Shown piece after piece: positions 44,027 to 52,689 of a stretch of 55,028 bases of DNA. The stretch spans positions 1 through 55,028 of the forward strand of contig PBNE01000012.1 in assembly GCA_002722885.1 (NCBI GenBank), written 5' to 3'. The stretch's first letter is position 1. The number at the start of each line of letters is the position of its first letter. Position numbers and translations under genes: made by a program. The notes under the pieces were generated by a model. It had not been told where the DNA came from and made no database searches. It worked only from the letters and a program-made list of their open reading frames with translations. The DNA is from Rhodospirillaceae bacterium (GTDB lineage Bacteria; Pseudomonadota; Alphaproteobacteria; SP197).

Positions 44027-45186
44027 GACAATTGTCCCCTTGCTTCCTTCAGCATGTCGCGCGCAATCACGAGCTGCTGAATCTGTGAGGTGCCTTCGTA
44101 AAGACGATAAATCCGAACGTCGCGATAAAGCCGCGCGACAGGATAGTCGTTGATGTAGCCGGACCCCCCGTGAATCTGCACGGCACGGTCGGCAACGCGT
44201 CCCACCATCTCGCTGGCATAGTACTTCGCCTCGGCCCCTAGCCGCGTGATGCGCTCGCCCGCTTCGAAACGCCGCGCGGAATCGCGCACCAGAGCCCAGG
44301 CCACGTCACACTCCGTCCGGCTATCGGCCAGCATGGCCTGGATCAGCTGGAACTCGGCAATCGCCTGCCCGAATTGCTGCCGCTCGATGGCAAAGTTCAA
44401 CGATTCATTGATCAGCCGGTCGGCCAGGCCACAACAGGTCGCCGCAACATGCAGACGGCCGCGGTCCAGCACCTTCATTGCTGTCTTGAAGCCCTGCCCT
44501 TCAACGCCGCCAATCAGGGCATCGCCGGGAATGCGGCAATCCTCGAAGATCACGTCACAGATATGCGCGCCCTTCTGGCCCATCTTGTTCTCGGGCGTGC
44601 CCAGCCGGATGCCCGGCGTGCCGGCCTCCACAATGAAGGCCGAAACGCCACGCGCGCCCTTCTCGTCCTGATCAGTCCTTGCCATCACGGTGAAGGTGTC
44701 GGCCGCTGGCGCGTTAGTGATGAACCGTTTCGTCCCGTTCAGCACATAGCCGTTTCCATCCTTGTCAGCGCGGGTCTTCACCGACGCCGCATCGGACCCG
44801 ATCGAGGGTTCGGTCAGCGCAAACGAGGCGATGATGTCGCCCGAGGCCATGCCCGGAAGATAACGCTGCTTCTGCTCTTCGGTGCCGTCGATCACCAGGC
44901 CTTGGGAGCCGATCGCAACATTGGTCCCGAAGGCCGAGCGAAACGCCGGGGCCGCATGGGTGATCGCCCAGGCAACCTCGACCTCTTCGGTCGGCGATAG
45001 GCCCAGACCACCGTACTGTTCGGGAATCGTCAGCCCGAAGAAACCCATCTTCTTCATCTCGGCGATGATGTCATCAGGCACCTTGTCCGACGCGTCGACC
45101 TCGGCCTCGGCTGGTATCAGACGTTCATCGACAAAGCGATGCACGGTATCGAGAAACTGGTCGAGGGTGGCTTGCTCTAGGGGCAT
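44023..45186 (-). CDS. acyl-CoA dehydrogenase
   Basis: A 387-residue ACAD. The FAD signature FALTEPSIGSDAASVKT and the C-terminal IYRLYEGTSQIQQLVIARDML are characteristic; the Glu of YEGT is the catalytic base that removes the alpha proton. It introduces a trans double bond into an acyl-CoA, passing electrons to ETF. Chain specificity is not readable. Downstream partners GST and inositol-phosphatase-like proteins are an unusual set for beta-oxidation. Confidence 0.92.
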   Translation of the reverse strand: MPLEQATLDQFLDTVHRFVDERLIPAEAEVDASDKVPDDIIAEMKKMGFFGLTIPEQYGGLGLSPTEEVEVAWAITHAAPAFRSAFGTNVAIGSQGLVIDGTEEQKQRYLPGMASGDIIASFALTEPSIGSDAASVKTRADKDGNGYVLNGTKRFITNAPAADTFTVMARTDQDEKGARGVSAFIVEAGTPGIRLGTPENKMGQKGAHICDVIFEDCRIPGDALIGGVEGQGFKTAMKVLDRGRLHVAATCCGLADRLINESLNFAIERQQFGQAIAEFQLIQAMLADSRTECDVAWALVRDSARRFEAGERITRLGAEAKYYASEMVGRVADRAVQIHGGSGYINDYPVARLYRDVRIYRLYEGTSQIQQLVIARDMLKEARGQLS

Positions 45187-45232
45187 GAAGTGGGCTCTTT
45201 CGTTTCAGGATCGTTCGAATTCGGTCAGACGG

Positions 45233-46066
45233 TTACTCCGCCCACAGGTCACACTTTGCGGCAACGCAGCCTCGCAGAGCCTCGACCAGTTCGTCGTCCA
45301 TCAGGCCGTCAGGCGCGCCGTCATAAAAGCCCTGATAGGCCAGGCTGGTCTCGTAGGTGCCAATGAGCTGCTGGCCGGAAGCATCCATCGCCATCATGAA
45401 AGCCTGCAGGGCGTCGTCGGGTCGATGGAGCAAGGCCAGGACGTGCCCCTTCAAGTCCAGCAAGGGGCCCATGTCGGGTGCGAGCGCCAGACCGGCATCG
45501 GCGAGCATCAGCGCACCATGGAGGTCCCGCCGCCCGTCGAGGCGTGGCAGGGCGGCCGACATGTAGCGCTGAGGATTGCCGGGCTCCAGCAGAAGGGCCG
45601 TGTCACTGGCCCGGATCGCGGCCTCCCAGGCGCCCGACTTCCAATGCTGATAACCAAGGTTCTGCCAGGCACCAAGAAGGGTCAGGTCGATCGCCGTGGC
45701 CTGTTCGAAATCGGCCATGGCGAGATCGAGGTTGCCGCGCGCCAGATAGGTTTCGCCGCGACTGTTGAAAGCCAGGGCAAAGTTGGCCTGTTCCGCGATG
45801 GCCAGCGTGTAGTCCTCGATCACTCCGTCCATGTCACCCAGAGCCTGACGAACCGAAGCACGCCGGAAGTAAGCCACCGCCGCCTGCTCAGGCCTCAGGC
45901 CGCCCTCCTCCAAGCACAGCGTGTAGCTGTCGAACGCCGAATCAAAGAGACCCTGCTGGTGTGCAGCGTGCCCCAGTGTGCAGAGAACGGCGCCATCCGC
46001 GTGCGCAGGCTTGCTGCCCGAAACGATCAGCACGGCCAGGCCCAGCACAAGAAGAATTCGCTTCAT
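45233..46066 (-). CDS. TPR-repeat secreted protein (NlpI-like)
   Basis: A 277-residue protein with a Sec signal peptide (KRILLVLGLAVLIVSG-SKPAHA). About four tetratricopeptide repeats follow (for example AVAYFRRASVRQALGDMDGVIEDYTLAI and AFNSRGETYLARGNLDLAMADFEQA). TPR proteins are scaffolds; NlpI is the best-known relative of this layout, but no lipobox Cys is present, so the protein may be soluble and periplasmic. ATG 46066 is chosen over 46093 because it gives a normal signal peptide. Confidence 0.82.
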   Translation of the reverse strand: MKRILLVLGLAVLIVSGSKPAHADGAVLCTLGHAAHQQGLFDSAFDSYTLCLEEGGLRPEQAAVAYFRRASVRQALGDMDGVIEDYTLAIAEQANFALAFNSRGETYLARGNLDLAMADFEQATAIDLTLLGAWQNLGYQHWKSGAWEAAIRASDTALLLEPGNPQRYMSAALPRLDGRRDLHGALMLADAGLALAPDMGPLLDLKGHVLALLHRPDDALQAFMMAMDASGQQLIGTYETSLAYQGFYDGAPDGLMDDELVEALRGCVAAKCDLWAE

Positions 46067-46141
46067 CAGGATGCCCTTCAGTTTCCGCTTCACGCCAGCC
46101 TATGACATGCTCGGCACCAGTGCACCACCACGGGGCCGACC

Positions 46142-47011
46142 ATGAGCCTTTCGTTCCATCCCGTTCGTGACGATTTCGGCGCCGAGGTCACCGGTGTTGA
46201 TCTCCGCGAGGAGATGCCGCCCGAGGTGTTTCGCCACGTCTATGACGGCCTTGTTCGCTACGGCCTTCTTCTCTTCCGGAATCAGAACCTCGGCCCCGAG
46301 CAGGAGATCGCCTTTGCGCGGCGTTTCAACCGCATCCGAATCTACCTCGGCAACGATGACACCAAGATGGTGGGCCATCCCGAGATCAACCAGCTCGGCA
46401 ACGCAACCGATGAGAACGGCAAACCCATTGCCTTCCAAAACAAGACGGGGATCGAGTGGCACACCGACGGTACGGGCTTCCCCTACCCGCCCGTCTCCAC
46501 AGTTCTCTATTGTGTGGCCGCCCCCGCCAAAGGCGGCGAAACGCTTTATGCGAGCGGGAAACGGGCCTGGGACGATCTTCCCGACGATGTGAAGCAAAGG
46601 CTTGAACCGTTGAAGGTTCGGTACAGCTTCCAGAATCTCTACAAGAAGCTGACCACCGCCAGCGACGCGGCGAAGACCGAGCTTGACGACAACGAGAAGA
46701 GCCAAGCACCCGATGTTGTGCATCCGTTGGTCCGAACCCATGCCGTAACCGGTCACAAGGCGTTGTGGTTCACCGAAGCCGAGATGGCCTGCTTTGAAGG
46801 CATGACGCGGGAAGCCAGTGCGGAACTGGGTCAGGAGATTCTGGGGTACATCTCTCGCCCCGACTACGTTTACGCCCACGCGTGGAAGCCAGGTGACCTC
46901 ATGATCTGGGATAATCGCCAGATGCATCATTCGCCGACACCCTACACCTACAACAACGAGGTCCGGCTGATGCATCGCATCTCCGGCGAAGGCGACGAGG
47001 TTCCCTGCTGA
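46142..47011 (+). CDS. TauD/TfdA family Fe(II)/2-oxoglutarate dioxygenase
   Basis: A 289-residue dioxygenase. The iron facial triad is visible as HTD in GIEWHTDGTGFPYPP and the distal His in NRQMHHSPTPY; the 2-oxoglutarate-binding Arg is in RLMHRISG. The N-terminus SFHPVRDDFGAEVTGVDL is typical. TauD relatives release sulfite from taurine or hydroxylate other acids; no tau transporter is adjacent, so taurine specificity is unsupported. It faces the TPR gene with a 75-bp divergent gap. Confidence 0.9.
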   Translation: MSLSFHPVRDDFGAEVTGVDLREEMPPEVFRHVYDGLVRYGLLLFRNQNLGPEQEIAFARRFNRIRIYLGNDDTKMVGHPEINQLGNATDENGKPIAFQNKTGIEWHTDGTGFPYPPVSTVLYCVAAPAKGGETLYASGKRAWDDLPDDVKQRLEPLKVRYSFQNLYKKLTTASDAAKTELDDNEKSQAPDVVHPLVRTHAVTGHKALWFTEAEMACFEGMTREASAELGQEILGYISRPDYVYAHAWKPGDLMIWDNRQMHHSPTPYTYNNEVRLMHRISGEGDEVPC

Positions 47012-47223
47012 CGTCCTCGTGGATCTCGGGACCCGTCTCTTGCTATGTTAAGTGATTTTCTGACGTTCTTCATGTCGTAAACAGACGCGGTCGGTCTGCT
47101 GTGCATGGCATTAAACCTCGCAGATTCGAAAGCCCCCACCCATGGTCCGAAAACGACACGTCTTCGCTGGCTCGGGGAGCCCTGGTGGACTAGACCTTTA
47201 CTGAGTTTTGAGAGGAGTACGTC

Positions 47224-48936
47224 ATGACTGGCCAGAGCAACACGTCGGCCTCCCAGGTCTTTGCCGGCGCTTTCGCGCGGCACGGCGTCGACACCATCTT
47301 CGGCCAGTCGATCCCGTCTAAGTTTTTTCTGTCGACACCGGAATTTGGCATTCGCCAGTGCACTTATCGCACCGAGAACGCCGGCGCCGTGATGGCCGAT
47401 GCCTACGCTCGCATCTCCCACAAGGTCGGCGTCGTCACAGGCCAGAACGGACCGGCCGCAACCCTGCTGGTTGCTGGGCTTGCCGAGGCCCTGACGGCCT
47501 CGACGCCAGTAGTCGCCCTGGTTCAGGACACCCCACCACTCTGGCGCGACCGCAACGCCTTCCAAGAACTCGATCACCTCGATCTCTTCAAGGGCTGTAC
47601 GAAGTGGGTTCGGCGTGTCGAGGACACTGGCCGGATCGACGATTATGTCGATATGGCCTTCCGCCAGGCTGTTGGCGGCCGCCCCGGCCCCGCGGTGCTG
47701 CTGTCGCCGGTGAACATCATGGAGGCCGATCAGGCGGCGGCGTCCGACCGGACTGAAAGCCTGTCGCATTATCCTCTGGACCGGCCCGTTGCCGATCCCG
47801 CGAAGATCACGGAGGCCGCTGATCTGATCGCTGTGGCAGAGCGTCCCATCATCTGGGCAGGTGGTGGCGTCCATGCCTCGGGTGCCGCTTCTGTCGTGGC
47901 CCAGCTTCAGGAAAACTGCCACATACCTGTTGCTACCACCACGATGGGCAAAGGTGTGGCTGATGACGCTCACCCGCTTACCGTAGGCGTGGTCGGTTAC
48001 TATATGGGTACCTATTCCGCGACAAAGTTCCTCAAGCCGATGATGTCAGAGGCCGATGTGATCGTTGCCATCGGCAATCGGACCAACCAGAACGGCACCG
48101 ACAGTTGGCAGCTTCTGCCCAGCGGCTCCCGTCTGGTTCATATCGACATTGATCCGCAGGAGATCGGCCGCAACCATGAGGCTCTGCGCCTGATGGGCGA
48201 TGCCCGGGCGACCCTTCAGGCCCTGCTCATGGAACTTCAGGTCCGCGATCTGTCAAAACGTGCCGGAGCCCGTGATGCCGTGGCGGGCCAGATCGCTGAC
48301 GGTAAGGCTCGTCACGCTGCCGAGATCGAACCCGTCGCCACCTCGACGGCCAAACCGTTGCGTCCCGAACGAATGATGGCCGATCTCGACAAGCTTCTGA
48401 CGCCCCAACACATCCTGGTCGCGGACGCGAGCTATTCCTCGATCTGGCTCTGCAACAACCTCAGGAGCCGTGCCGCGGGCCAGCGCTTCCTTACCCCACG
48501 CGGTATGGCCGGACTGGGCTGGGGCCTGCCTATGGCCATGGGCGCCAAGATCGCCCGGCCCGACGCGCCGGTCTTCGCCATGGTCGGTGATGGGGGTTTC
48601 GCCCATGTCTGGTCGGAACTCGAAACCGCCCGCCGTCTGGGCACCCACGTTGTGGTCGCGGTGCTCAACAACGAAATTCTCGGTTATCAGAAGCATGCCG
48701 AACTCTCGCGCTACGACGACCACACCGATGCGGTGGCCTTCACCAGCGTCGATCACGCCGCCGTCGCAGAAGCGGCAGGCTGTCGCGGTGTCCGAGTCAC
48801 CGACCCCGCCGAGTTCGGACCGGCCGTCGAAGAGGCCTTCGCCAGGACCGACAGCACCACGACCGTGATCGACGTCATGTCGTCACCCGACGCCCACCCG
48901 CCCATCACTGCATTCGAAGGAAAGCGGATCGTATGA
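47224..48936 (+). CDS. thiamine pyrophosphate-dependent enzyme (acetolactate synthase-like)
   Basis: A 570-residue TPP enzyme with the three family domains. The catalytic Glu is in CTYRTENAGAVMADAYAR; the TPP-binding motif GDG...NN appears as VGDGGFAHVWSELETARR...VAVLNNEILGYQK (about residue 457-485). The middle domain carries the usual PLDRPVADPAKITEAADLI. It could be an acetolactate synthase relative, benzoylformate-type decarboxylase or sulfoacetaldehyde acetyltransferase; the small subunit of ALS is absent nearby, so IlvB is not asserted. GAGGAG is upstream of the ATG. A hotdog thioesterase overlaps its stop. The 212-bp upstream gap shows no clear promoter or TPP riboswitch. Confidence 0.85.
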   Translation: MTGQSNTSASQVFAGAFARHGVDTIFGQSIPSKFFLSTPEFGIRQCTYRTENAGAVMADAYARISHKVGVVTGQNGPAATLLVAGLAEALTASTPVVALVQDTPPLWRDRNAFQELDHLDLFKGCTKWVRRVEDTGRIDDYVDMAFRQAVGGRPGPAVLLSPVNIMEADQAAASDRTESLSHYPLDRPVADPAKITEAADLIAVAERPIIWAGGGVHASGAASVVAQLQENCHIPVATTTMGKGVADDAHPLTVGVVGYYMGTYSATKFLKPMMSEADVIVAIGNRTNQNGTDSWQLLPSGSRLVHIDIDPQEIGRNHEALRLMGDARATLQALLMELQVRDLSKRAGARDAVAGQIADGKARHAAEIEPVATSTAKPLRPERMMADLDKLLTPQHILVADASYSSIWLCNNLRSRAAGQRFLTPRGMAGLGWGLPMAMGAKIARPDAPVFAMVGDGGFAHVWSELETARRLGTHVVVAVLNNEILGYQKHAELSRYDDHTDAVAFTSVDHAAVAEAAGCRGVRVTDPAEFGPAVEEAFARTDSTTTVIDVMSSPDAHPPITAFEGKRIV

Positions 48937-49361
48937 GCGACCCATCGAAGATTCCCGAAGGTTTCGTGCCGGTCGTGCCCGACGACCCCTATGAGCAGCA
49001 CAACGGGCTAGACTATCACCACGACGTGGGCGACGGCCGGGTCGAGGTCGGCCTGCTCGCCGATCAGCGCCACGCCAACGAGTACGGCTGGGTCCACGGC
49101 GGTGTCATGATGATGCTGGCTGATGCTGCGCTCTGCATGAACTCGCGCTGGCACGATCCCAACGAGGCCGCGATTACCGTCAGCGCTACGAACAACTTCG
49201 TGAAAGGCGCGAAGATTGGCGAGTTTCTGCAGACCCGCACCCATGTCATTCGCCGCACTCGCCAGTTCAGCTTCGTGAACTGCGAGGTCGTGGTGGACGA
49301 CCGCATCTGTCTGTCGTCCAGCGCCGTGATCAAGAGGCTGCTGCCGGACGCCAACGGCTAG
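48933..49361 (+). CDS. PaaI/hotdog-fold acyl-CoA thioesterase
   Basis: A 142-residue hotdog protein. The family features are YGWVHGGVMMMLADAALCMN and the later QTRTHVIRRTRQFSFVNCEVVVDDR. Such proteins hydrolyse acyl-CoA thioesters; the specific acyl group is not known. Its ATG overlaps the TPP enzyme stop by 4 bp (ATGA), so the two are co-translated, which suggests an acyl-CoA product or intermediate from the TPP reaction. It converges with an SDR, the stops sharing a CTAG. Confidence 0.87.
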   Translation: MSDPSKIPEGFVPVVPDDPYEQHNGLDYHHDVGDGRVEVGLLADQRHANEYGWVHGGVMMMLADAALCMNSRWHDPNEAAITVSATNNFVKGAKIGEFLQTRTHVIRRTRQFSFVNCEVVVDDRICLSSSAVIKRLLPDANG

Positions 49362-50134
49362 GCTGTTTCGCCGCCGTCGACCGCATGGATGGAGCCGGTC
49401 ACAAAGCTCGCGGCGTCTGATGCGAGATAAAGCACCGGCAGGGCCAGCTCGCTGACATCGGAGATGCGCCCCTGCGGACAGTCCTCGGACAACATGCGGT
49501 AACCGTCTTCGACATTGCCCGCCATGCGGATCGCGAGATTCTGCAACATATCGGTATCGACGCCACCGGGGCAGACAGCATTGACCCGAATATCGGGCGC
49601 CAGCTCCAGGGCCAGACACTTGGTCATGTTGATCACACCGGCCTTCGACGGTCCGTAAGCCGTGCTCTTCACGACGCCCTGCATGCCGTTAACCGAAGCG
49701 ATGTTGACCACATTGCCGCCGCTCTCGCGCAGGTGCGGCAGAGCCGCCTGGATCATGAAGAACGTTCCCTTCAGGTTTGTGTCGACAACACGGTCCCAAA
49801 GCTCCTCGGTGAAGTCTTCAAGCGCCGCCCCGCCGCCCGCGCCCGCATTGTTCACGAGCACATCCAGGCCACCAAGCCCGGCCACGGCCGCGTCCATGAT
49901 CGCCCGGCAATGCGCGACTTCGGCCACCGAACCCGGCGCGGCAACAACCCGGTCACCGACATCGAGTTCTCCGACCGCGCGTGCCGTGCTCTCCGCGGAA
50001 CTACCGTTGACGGCGACCCGCGCACCGGCTGCCAGCAGGGCTTCAACGATCCCTCGGCCGATCCCGCGCGTGCCGCCTGTGACCAGCGCCCGCTTGTCTG
50101 TCATGTCGAAGCGGTTCGTGATTGCCTCAGTCAT
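49358..50134 (-). CDS. SDR family oxidoreductase
   Basis: A 258-residue classical SDR: TGGTRGIGRGIVEAL, NNAGAGGG, Y-x3-K in STAYGPSKAGVINMTK and FVTGSIHAVDGG. It is a typical 3-ketoacyl reductase-like enzyme with unknown substrate. GGGAC is just upstream of the ATG. It converges with the hotdog thioesterase, sharing a 4-bp overlap, so the pair is not one operon. Confidence 0.9.
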   Translation of the reverse strand: MTEAITNRFDMTDKRALVTGGTRGIGRGIVEALLAAGARVAVNGSSAESTARAVGELDVGDRVVAAPGSVAEVAHCRAIMDAAVAGLGGLDVLVNNAGAGGGAALEDFTEELWDRVVDTNLKGTFFMIQAALPHLRESGGNVVNIASVNGMQGVVKSTAYGPSKAGVINMTKCLALELAPDIRVNAVCPGGVDTDMLQNLAIRMAGNVEDGYRMLSEDCPQGRISDVSELALPVLYLASDAASFVTGSIHAVDGGETA

Positions 50135-50213
50135 TGTCCCGTCCCTTCATCAGTTCAGCCGAACCCTTCGCGGGCCGGCATGATCACATCATGATTTGCG
50201 GCATCATCAACCC

Positions 50214-50621
50214 ATGCTTCGTCTGCGTCGATACCTCTGCGTTCTTCTCTTCGCACCTCTGCTCATGTCGCTTCCGGTACGGGCCGACAATGCTGCGAGC
50301 GATGTCTTCGTAGGAACCTATCAGGGCACTGTCTGAAGCAACGGGTCTTACTGGAGGATCATCACGACCTTCGAGCACGGCGAAGAGGGCGTCCTCACAG
50401 GGCACTACACCTACGATGAGGAAGGTGGGCCGTTCTTCGGCGAAATCACCCGTAACCGGATCATCGACGAACACCATCTCGTGGCGGTTTGGATCGAACT
50501 CGTCGGCAACGGCACCCTCGAAGCCGAGTTTACGGACGACCACAGCGCCTTTGTCGGTCTTTGGTCGACGCTCGATGACAGCAGCCAGGTTTACCCGTGG
50601 ATCGGCGAACGCATCGACTAG
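50214..50621 (+). pseudogene. small secreted protein interrupted by an in-frame TGA
   Basis: From ATG 50214 a signal peptide (LRRYLCVLLFAPLLMSLPVRA) leads to mature sequence FVGTYQGTV, then TGA at 50334-50336. The same frame continues 94 codons without a further break (SNGSYWRIITTFEHGEEG, HHLVAVWIELVGNGTLEAEF, YPWIGERID) to TAG 50619-50621. Correcting TGA to Trp would give a 135-residue secreted protein with a beta-rich, Gly/Trp-containing pattern; I do not recognise the family. A single G-to-A change, readthrough or selenocysteine are the options; the last is unsupported by any visible SECIS element or neighbouring sel genes. Confidence 0.7.
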
Positions 50622-50652
50622 GAGCTCCAAGGGCACGGGTTTTGACGGTCGA

Positions 50653-52614
50653 CTAGAGCGCCACCGCCACCTTCATCCCTTCAAGAATTGCTTCCTCAGC
50701 CGTACGCGGCGCGAGGCAATCGCCGATCATATGCAGTTCGACGTCAAGGCCGGCCAGGTCTTGCTCCAGATTTGCGACCGACTCATGGCCGAGAGCCGTA
50801 ACCAGCGTATCGACGCCCTCGCACACGATCGGCTTCTGCGCCATGACGTGTTCCAGATAAACAGCATCGCTGTCGACCCCGAAGACACGGGCATAGCTGT
50901 GCAGCGTGACACCAAGGTCAAACATGCGGCCGGCGGCGTGATCCCGGAGATATTGCATTAGGTTCTCGCCCAGCTGCGAACCGTTGAAGGCGAGCTGAAC
51001 CTGGCAGCCATCGAGAGCGAGCTTCTCAGCCAGACCCAGGCCTATCCAGTCACAACGGAAGTCCGCGACCATCACGCTCTGGCCGACATTGACCTCGCCC
51101 TTTAGCACCTGCCAGGCGTTGACCACATGAGCTTCGTCCTGGCCCTCGATCTCCGTCGCGGCCGGTTCGGCGCCTGTCGCGATGACTACAACATCGGGTT
51201 TCTCTGTTTGTACCAGAGTTCGGTCGACGCGTGTGTTGCGTCGGACTGTCACGCCGGCCAGTTCCAGCTCACGCGTCAGGTTCGTGACGATGCCGCCGAA
51301 TTCCGCGCGGCTAGGCAGAAGCTGTGCCAGCAATGCCTGGCCGCCGAGCTGGACACCGGCTTCAAAGAGCGTCACATCGTGCCCCCGCACCGCCGCAACC
51401 GCTGCCGCCTTCATGCCGCCGGGCCCGCCGCCTGCCACGAGCACCTTGCGTGGCGTCGCAGCGGGTGCCGGATTGTCATACTCACGTTCCCGTCCGGTTT
51501 CGGGATGCTGGATGCAGGAGATGGCCGCACCCATGAAGAAGTGACCGATGCAGGCCTGGTTGCACGCGATGCAGGCACGGATGTCGTCGACGCGGCCGGC
51601 GCCGGCCTTGTTCGGCATCTCGGGATCGGCGATCAACGAGCGGGTCATGCCGCAGGCGTCGGCATCGCCACGGCCAATGATCTCTTCGGCCATTTGGGGC
51701 TGGTTGATCCGGCCTGTGACCATGACAGGCACATCGACCTGGTCCTTCACAGCCCGGCCCAGCGGCGCGGTATAGCCAGTCTCCTGCATCATCGGAGGGA
51801 CGATGTGGAAGGAGCCCGGCCGCGTTGCCGAACTTCCGGCCACAACACTCAGGTAGTCTACCAGCCCGGCCTTGTTGAGCTCGACGCAGGCATAGAGCGA
51901 TTCATCGGGCTCAAGACCGATACCGTCACGATCCTCGCCCGAAATGCGGGCGCCGACGGCGATCTCCGGGCCGACCCGTTCGCGCACAGCTTCCAGAACC
52001 TCCCGGAAGAACCGCAGCCGGTTTTCGATGCTGCCACCGTAACCGTCCGTGCGACGATTGATGTTGAGCGACAGGAACTGCGCCGGCAAGTAACCGTGGC
52101 TCGCGACGATCTCGATGCCCTGAATGCCGCCCTTCTTGAGACGCTCCGCGGCGTCAGCATAATCGCGGATCGTCTTGGCAATGACTTCGGTCGTCATGGC
52201 GCGGGGTTTCACGTGATAGCGCTCGTTCGCCACGGTCGACGACGACCACGAGATACCGAGCGTTCCATCGGCGCTGCCCAGCATCTCGCGGCCGGGGTGA
52301 AAGATCTGGCCGAAAACGGTCGCGCCCTGCCCCTTGATAGCTTCGGTGATACGCGCGTAGCCGGGGATGCAGCTGTCATCCATGGCCTGGAGAATGTGGG
52401 ATGTGTAGAACGCATCAGGGCTGATGGCCGCGACCTGAAGTACGATCAGTCCAGCGCCGCCCCGTGCCCGCGCTTCCTGATAGGCAATGAGCTGGTCGCC
52501 AATCAGGCCGCCGTGCTCACTCATGCCGGTATCATGACCTGTCGACACGATCCTGTTCCTGATCGTCACAGGCCCGATCGTATACGGCGCCATCAGGTTG
52601 GGAAACTGTGCCAC
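50653..52614 (-). CDS. OYE-type NADH:flavin oxidoreductase / 2,4-dienoyl-CoA reductase-like
   Basis: A 653-residue enzyme joining an FMN-binding TIM barrel (residues about 1-335) to a [4Fe-4S]-linked FAD/NAD(P) domain. The cluster cysteines are C-x2-C-x3-C-x11-C in CIACNQACIGHFFMGAAISC (about 348-367). The pyridine-nucleotide domain begins VLVAGGGPGGMKAAAVAA. Relatives are trimethylamine dehydrogenase and 2,4-dienoyl-CoA reductase FadH. I start at GTG 52614, which sits 7 nt from GGGAGG; the ATG at 52620 is too close to that site. A long open frame on the opposite strand is an artefact. It is divergent from the aminotransferase. Confidence 0.91.
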   Translation of the reverse strand: MAQFPNLMAPYTIGPVTIRNRIVSTGHDTGMSEHGGLIGDQLIAYQEARARGGAGLIVLQVAAISPDAFYTSHILQAMDDSCIPGYARITEAIKGQGATVFGQIFHPGREMLGSADGTLGISWSSSTVANERYHVKPRAMTTEVIAKTIRDYADAAERLKKGGIQGIEIVASHGYLPAQFLSLNINRRTDGYGGSIENRLRFFREVLEAVRERVGPEIAVGARISGEDRDGIGLEPDESLYACVELNKAGLVDYLSVVAGSSATRPGSFHIVPPMMQETGYTAPLGRAVKDQVDVPVMVTGRINQPQMAEEIIGRGDADACGMTRSLIADPEMPNKAGAGRVDDIRACIACNQACIGHFFMGAAISCIQHPETGREREYDNPAPAATPRKVLVAGGGPGGMKAAAVAAVRGHDVTLFEAGVQLGGQALLAQLLPSRAEFGGIVTNLTRELELAGVTVRRNTRVDRTLVQTEKPDVVVIATGAEPAATEIEGQDEAHVVNAWQVLKGEVNVGQSVMVADFRCDWIGLGLAEKLALDGCQVQLAFNGSQLGENLMQYLRDHAAGRMFDLGVTLHSYARVFGVDSDAVYLEHVMAQKPIVCEGVDTLVTALGHESVANLEQDLAGLDVELHMIGDCLAPRTAEEAILEGMKVAVAL

Positions 52615-52689
52615 AATCATTCCTCCCTTGAAGTCGGCGGCAGCCTAGACGAACCTCGCCCCAGCAATCCAGTGAAGCCGGAGGGATCC

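Noticed and set aside
47012..47223. Possible TPP riboswitch or promoter before the TPP enzyme
   Set aside because: The conserved TPP-riboswitch elements are not visible, and no promoter boxes can be defended.
50334..50336. TGA as selenocysteine codon
   Set aside because: No SECIS-like hairpin, no redox motif and no sel genes seen; a Trp-to-stop change fits better.
51127..52689. A 521-codon open frame on the + strand continuous with the aminotransferase gene
   Set aside because: It is antisense to the OYE-type enzyme (intact [4Fe-4S] and nucleotide motifs on the minus strand), has no domain-like sequence, and the aminotransferase has its own ribosome site and ATG at 52690.
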